The notes under the pieces are model-generated. The model did no database searches, had not been told where the DNA came from, and saw nothing but the letters and a program-made list of their open reading frames with translations. A DNA stretch of 25,459 nucleotides from Atkinsonella hypoxylon (taxonomy: Eukaryota > Ascomycota > Sordariomycetes > Hypocreales > Clavicipitaceae): contig JFHB01000316.1 in the NCBI GenBank assembly GCA_000729835.1, forward strand, positions 1-25,459, written 5' to 3'. Below are positions 20,451 to 25,459 of this stretch, piece after piece (the first letter of the stretch is position 1; each line of letters starts with the position of its first letter). The translations under genes were made by a program, and so were the position numbers.

Positions 20451-22788
20451 CTAGCTAGAAAGCTCTAGTAACTTAATAAATTGTTAATGCTTTTGAATAG
20501 CAAAAGGCTTAGTTAGGCTATCTGCTGGCATCTAATTTGTATCAATATAACTAACCTTAGCTATACCTTTATAAATCTTTTCCCTAATGTAGTTAAACTT
20601 CAAAAGGGTGTGCTTAGTCCTACTATACAACGTTAGGTTGTAAGCAGTAACTATAGCGCCTTAATTATTACACCTAATAGGAATAGGAGGGGTTAAAGGT
20701 AGCTTTATCTCCTTAAAAAGGCTGTAGAGCCACTCTAATTCCCTAATAGCTTCTAATAATGCATTAGATTCTGCTTCTAAGGTGGAAAGGGCAATAGTAC
20801 TAGCTTTCTTCGATTTCCAGCTAATAGGTCCACTAGCTAGCTTATATAGATAAGCATAGGTTGATTTAGAAGAGACTTTATCACCGGCAAAATCGCTATC
20901 GCAATAACTAAGGAGAGTCTTTAAGACTTCTTTACAACTAATAGTAGTATTAGAAGACTTTTTAGACTCTAAGTGTGAACTAGAACGCTTATAAACGATA
21001 GCAAAGCTTCTAGTACCACCTAAGTACCGAAGGAGGTGCTTAGAGGCGTTTAGATGCTCTATATAGGGCTTAGCTAAGAAGGTTGATAGCCACTAAACGG
21101 AAAAAGCAATATCAGCCCTAGTTAGCAACATAAGGTACATTATAGTGCCTATTATGCTCTAATAAAGCTTATAATCGGATTTTAAGAGAAGTTTTATAAC
21201 TAGTTGCTTTAGAATCCCCGGCTGTATAGGGATAGAAGCTGGCTTAGCATTTAGCATATTGAATCTTTCTAGGGCTTTAAGGATGTATTAAGATTAATGG
21301 ATTTTAATAGACCTTTTAGACCTATTACAGGTGATTTAAACGCCTAAGAAGAATTCTGCTGGTCCTCTATCTTCTATTAGATAAGCTTTATGTAATAGCT
21401 TCTTTAGCTTGTTGATATAGCTTAGATTTAGACCAATTAGAAGACAGTTATCTACGTAAGTAACAATATACGTAGATGTAGCTAGGTTATAAAAGACTGC
21501 TGGGTCTAATATAAGAGGTTTAAATCTATGCTTTTAAAGTAATTCTGTTAGAATTTGCTGCTATTCTCTAGGACTTTGCTTTAAACCATAGAGGGATTTT
21601 TCTAGCTTAATTACCTAGTCTTTAGAAGGCCTGTAATTACAGCTTTTTAGTAGCTTAGCTACTAATGGCGTTGCTTCTGCAAATTCAACGAATCCATCTA
21701 GGATTTCTATATAAATAGCTTCTTTTAGCTTGCTATTTAGAAACGCTTCTATAAAGTCGATTTGCTTAACTTCCTAGTTATTAAAAGCTGCAAGAGCTAA
21801 TAATATACGCCAGCTAGAAGGAATACTAGTTGCAGTAAAGGTCTCTAGGTAATCTTGACCTTCTATTTGTATAAATCCCTTAGCAACAAGGCAGGCCTTA
21901 TATTTTATAGGATTATTTTCTTTATCCTTTTTTAGCCTATAGATAAGCCTATTCTTTAGAACTCTTCAGCCCTTAGGTACTTAGTCTTTCCCTATAAATT
22001 TAAAGGTTCCAGCAGCTAATAGCTGCTTAAATTCGCTATAGGTAGCTTCTATCTAATGCTGCTTAGCAGAGCTTTTTAGGGCTTGCTTCCACGTGTTAAG
22101 AAGTTCATCCTTACTATTAGAAGTAATAGCTGCTTTAGTCCTAGCCTTAAAGCATAGATCCTTGATTAAGGAAAATATATCTCTATCTAAATCTATAGCA
22201 TCAGCATCAGCTTCAGCTTCTATAGGTTCTATATTAGCCTAAGGGGCTTCTATAGATATAGGGGCTTTAGGGGCCTCTACAGCTTCTATAGGGTTGCTTA
22301 GTAGAAGAGCTTAATCTACAGGTTCTAGTGGATAATTCGGCACATCCAGATGACTAGGATAAGGATACTTAGGGGTATAATTATCCACTAATTCATCGAT
22401 TTCTCCCTCTAAAGGATTATTCACTATAGAACTAATAGGAACCTTAGGGATGCCCTAAGAAATAGGGCCTATTCCTTCTATAATTTTAACGAAGCTAGTC
22501 TTAATAACAGCTCGTTTAGAGGGGATGTATATTAGATATACATTAGAACCTAGCGTAGCTAAAAGTCTACTAGGAATAGTTCTTTTAGCTAGCTTCTGCA
22601 ACCTAGATCGTTGTTCTAAAGGAATTAGAACTTCGCAATAGGAGCCTATAGCCCTTATTTTGGTAAAATCAGGCTTATAGGTCCTAGAAGGCTCTAAATT
22701 AGCTAGATATAGCTGTTTAGGACTTAGTGGTTTAGTACTATTCGCAGTAGTATTAACTAAATCCACTATAGCAGGAAGGATGTAAGAC
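20451..22788 (-). pseudogene. pol: Ty1/copia pol, 3' portion: integrase tail, RT, RNase H
   Basis: One minus-strand frame runs without indels from 22788 to TAG at 20451-20453, with only a handful of TAG/TAA interruptions. The stop-free part 22455-22766 is the conserved segment after the copia integrase core (KIRAIGSYCEVLIPLEQR, then VYLIYIPSKRAVIKTSFVKI). A less conserved acidic linker follows (about 22000-22450). RT (about 21340-21985) shows the copia signatures KYKACLVAKGF, FIEAFLNSKL and SLYGLKQSPRE, with YVDN at 21447-21458 where the catalytic motif is YVDD. RNase H (about 20540-20960) shows YCDSDFAGDK, GPISWKSKK and STLEAESNAL. RT and RNase H after integrase is the copia order. The upstream integrase core, protease and gag are cut off by gypsy B copy 2 and lie outside the window. 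It is much less mutated than the gypsy elements. Confidence 0.93.
22784..22788. repeat. Probable target-site duplication of gypsy B copy 2 (AAGAC)
   Basis: These are the five bases directly outside the LTR terminus at 22789. The partner is beyond the window, so this rests on the 5-bp rule shown by copy 1. Confidence 0.5.
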
Positions 22789-23111
22789 TGTAATGGACTG
22801 GCCTAGGAGCTGCTGCTAACTAGCGTCTATAATGAGAACTATAATTATAGGGAGGAAAGAGGGAAGAGAGAAGGAACTAGAAGCCTCCCTATACTCCTAT
22901 ACTATATATTTAGGGGTAAGTCTATCCCCTTAGGAGCCCCTTTTAGCATATACTCTATAGCTAAGGTTCTCTCTTTAGGGCCTAGTAAAGTTTAGCTAAC
23001 CTCTAAACAAATGCAGCTTACTTCTCTCCCTTTACCTATATAGATCTTTATCTCTTTTTTACTATTCTCTTTCTACTAAAAGACTTAAGCTTAAGGCTTA
23101 AGTTTATAATA
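22789..23111 (-). mobile_element. Gypsy B copy 2, 3' LTR
   Basis: 323 bp, the third LTR of this family in the window. On the plus strand it starts TGTAATGGACTGG (ancestral-looking outer end) and finishes TTTATAATA (mutated inner end). The minus-strand purine run opposite 23114-23128 is the polypurine tract. Confidence 0.92.
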
Positions 23112-23860
23112 TACTCTTCTTCTTCTCCTAGCCTCTATAATAATCCCTTTATTATCTTTAGTAGGTACTATAAATTGCAGTTAATTCTCTATTTACTCTC
23201 TCTTTATATTTTCTCTATTGTTTATCTATAAAAAGTAAAAAGTATAATATTTACGCCTAAGCGCTTTACTCTAGCTATTCTATTGCTGTACTAACGCACT
23301 ATTTATACTTTATATAGTATTATAAAGCTAATATATAAATAAATATCTACTCTACCTCCTTTCTCTCTAATTGCTTATAGCACCTTAGCAATAGCTATCT
23401 ATTGCTCTACTAACTAACCTATTAGTTACGCTATAATAGTTTAATTACGCTCTTCTGCTTAATTATATCCTTCTAGAGTCTATTAACCTCTTACCTCTCT
23501 CTACCTTATAAGCCTTTATATATAACTATTAATTATCTAACTAGTATATAGGCGCTAGCTGTAATGCTAGTATTACTAGCGCGTAAACTGCCTATATCTC
23601 TAGGTCTTTTTATATTTAAAGTAATTATTATATAATAATCTCTCTTATTAACTAGAAGGCACTTTCTCTCTTTTATCTCTATTACTATTGCAAACAGTTA
23701 TTAGTTATATATAACCTATCTATATATAGAGGGTATTGTTTAAGGTGTAGAGCGTAAACGTTTATTATTAGTGTTATTCTCTTAGTGTGCAATAAACTAA
23801 TAGCTAGTAGAGCGTAAACAGTTGTTATTATTCTTATCCCTTTAGTGCATAATAAACTAG
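23112..23860 (-). other. Gypsy B copy 2 3' non-coding region
   Basis: Equivalent to 10361-11112 of copy 1. It contains the polypurine tract at its left edge and the inverted counterpart of the 61-bp two-unit repeat at about 23742-23863. No gene seen. Confidence 0.65.
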
Positions 23861-25230
23861 TAGCTAGCCTTTAGCTATTTTTAATATAAAAATAAATAAT
23901 TTCTTCTCTCTCTTCTTTATCTTTTCCTTTCTCCTTTATATCTTATTTTACCTCTATATTATAACTAAATAGTTCTATTATTATTTCCTAAAATTCCCTT
24001 TTTACACTATATAGCTACTATTACTTCTTTTAATATAAAAAGGCTCTCTTCTATTGCAACTAAATAGAATTTATTTAATTATAAGTAGCTAGCTAATTAA
24101 AACTATAAAATATTATTCTATTAGCCTAAAGTACACTACCCCTTTATCTATATATAGCTTATTCTCTTACTAACCTAGAATATATTTAGAACTTTAATAG
24201 CTATATTACTAGCATTAGCGCTCTTACTGCTTCTACTTCTATAGCGCTAATAGTCCTTTATTACTGCTATATCTATAGTTTCTTTATATAAGAGGACTTA
24301 AATAATTTAGAGCTATTTAATAGTAATATCCTTAAAGATATTTATATACTATATTGCAACAACCTTTATAAGAAGAGCTTATATAACTGCTGCTTTAGCT
24401 AAAGGAGAGAATACTAACTATATATATAGAAGTATAGAGGCTGTATATAGAACTTAAGCCTCTTTACTAAGTATTCTTACCTACAGTATTACTTTACTAA
24501 AATATAGAAACTTACTAACTAAGGTTTTATAGTTAAGTTTATATTAATTCTCTCTTACTTTAGCTAGTTTACCTATTAAACTATCCTTACCTATAAGTTC
24601 TTAAATGTATATAACTACTATAACACTATACTTAAGGATACACTTACTGCTAATTATATAGAAAAAGAGGTTATACTCTTTTCTTCTTTTTATTATATAA
24701 CTTAAGCTAGTAGCTCTTCTATACTTACTTCCTCTTTTTCTATAATCTATAAAAGTACTATAGTCTTTATTGTTCTAAAGAACAATAAGTTTAACTCTAA
24801 TAAGTATAAGTATATCTCTATAGATATTAATAATAACTTCTTATTGCTTCTTATATCTATTAATACTACTGCTATTACTATACCCTTATTGTTGCTCTTA
24901 CCTATACTTATACCTTATTATATACTACTAACCTCTACTATTATTGCTCTCTTACTACTGTATAAGGCTTCTTTACTGCTATATATTATCCCTTTACTCT
25001 TACAGAATAACCTTAAGGTAATACACTAAAAATATATCTACCTTTAGGTAGAGCTTAAAAGCTTAAACTACTTATAGTACTAACTGCTATCTATATTCCT
25101 AAAGTATATAACTCTAATCTAGCTTACTACTCTTTCTACTTTCTCTTTCTTTATTTTTCTCTCTTTAAAGACTATACCTTTATACCTAAAGCGCTAAGCT
25201 ATTTAAAACGTTATATTCTTATCTATATCT
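23861..25230 (-). pseudogene. Gypsy B copy 2 post-pol ORF remnant
   Basis: Counterpart of 9040-10370. Around 24320-24500 the minus strand reads F-L-Y-F-S-K-V, VRILSKEA, FSPLAKAAVI and YINIFKDIT, each closely matching copy 1 (FLYFNKV, VRIFSKEA, FSPLARTTVI, YINILKDVT). The differences are those expected from independent C-to-T and G-to-A mutation of one parent. The same frame being the most readable one in both copies is the main support for a real coding origin. The product is unknown. Confidence 0.42.
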
Positions 25231-25459
25231 ACTAGAGTAAAGCTTTAATCTAAAGCGCTAGTTATATTCTTACTTACTCTAGCTTCTATACCTTCTGCTA
25301 ATACTGCTATTTTAGCTTTAGCTTCTACACTACTCTAGAGACACTATATAGCTCCTTTAGCTTCTATTTTATAACTGCTTAAAGAGCAGTAGAGCGCCTT
25401 TTAGGTAGTTATATCTCTATACTATAAGCACTAATACCTCTTTACTATTTACTAAAGAA

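Larger units (their letters stand above)
22789..25459 (-). mobile_element. Gypsy B copy 2, 3' part, minus strand, continuing past the window
   Basis: The reverse complement aligns with copy 1 from 11435 back to about 8760 with almost no length change (2,671 against 2,676 bp). It contains the 3' LTR, polypurine tract, 3' non-coding region with the 61-bp repeat, and the post-pol ORF remnant. The window ends just short of the chromodomain. It is inserted in the copia integrase region. Confidence 0.92.

Noticed and set aside
22455..22766. Minus-strand 103-residue open frame as an independent gene
   Set aside because: It is the segment after the copia integrase core, in phase with RT and RNase H; the apparent GTG start is internal, since the frame continues upstream to the gypsy B junction at 22788.
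24844..25029. Plus-strand 61-residue hydrophobic open frame
   Set aside because: It is antisense to the gypsy B copy 2 post-pol region. Copy 1 has no equivalent claim to a gene there, and the Leu/Ile-rich composition is what RIP-mutated Leu-, Tyr- and Ser-type triplets produce.
1..25459. Mitochondrial DNA or a point centromere, suggested by very high AT content
   Set aside because: The AT bias is explained by C-to-T change in identifiable nuclear LTR retrotransposons with target duplications; no mitochondrial gene, rRNA or tRNA was recognised.

Overview
The window looks like a gene-poor, AT-rich island of a filamentous ascomycete genome, built from nested LTR retrotransposons that have been heavily mutated by a RIP-like process (repeat-induced point mutation, C-to-T mainly at CpA). 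The signs are extreme TpA richness, scarce CpA and TpG, LTR copies differing mostly by C/T and G/A changes, and reading frames recognisable over kilobases but broken by TAA and TAG (the expected products of CAA, CAG and TGG) and rarely by TGA. I see no intact gene, rRNA, tRNA or CRISPR array. The species cannot be named from the sequence.

Layout, oldest to youngest. (1) Positions 1-1653 hold a plus-strand decayed reading frame of unknown identity, ending in a 72-bp (24-codon) tandem repeat. (2) A minus-strand Ty1/copia element follows. Its 3' LTR is in two pieces (about 1654-1751 and 19800-20200), and its pol runs from 20451 to 22788; its 5' part lies beyond the right edge. (3) Gypsy A (minus strand, 1752-19794) sits inside that copia LTR. 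It has 243-bp LTRs, termini TGTTACGG/CCGTAACA and a perfect GTGGG target duplication. It carries gag, a chromodomain-bearing pol and a third ORF downstream of pol. (4) Gypsy B copy 1 (plus strand, 3348-11435) sits inside the third ORF of A. It has 323-bp LTRs and a perfect CTAAG duplication, and carries gag, a chromodomain-bearing pol and also a post-pol ORF remnant. (5) Gypsy B copy 2 (minus strand, 22789 to the window end) interrupts the copia pol.

Removing B copy 1 plus one CTAAG restores one continuous frame through the third ORF of A, which independently confirms the nesting. The less expected features are the post-chromodomain ORFs in both gypsy families, the near-ancestral sequence kept at the outward ends of the elements while inward ends are saturated with mutations, and the dinucleotide-predictable loss of reverse transcriptase catalytic aspartates. 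All elements visible here have broken enzymes and should be non-autonomous. LTR, TSD and motif coordinates are exact as read by eye; gene edges marked 'about' are approximate.
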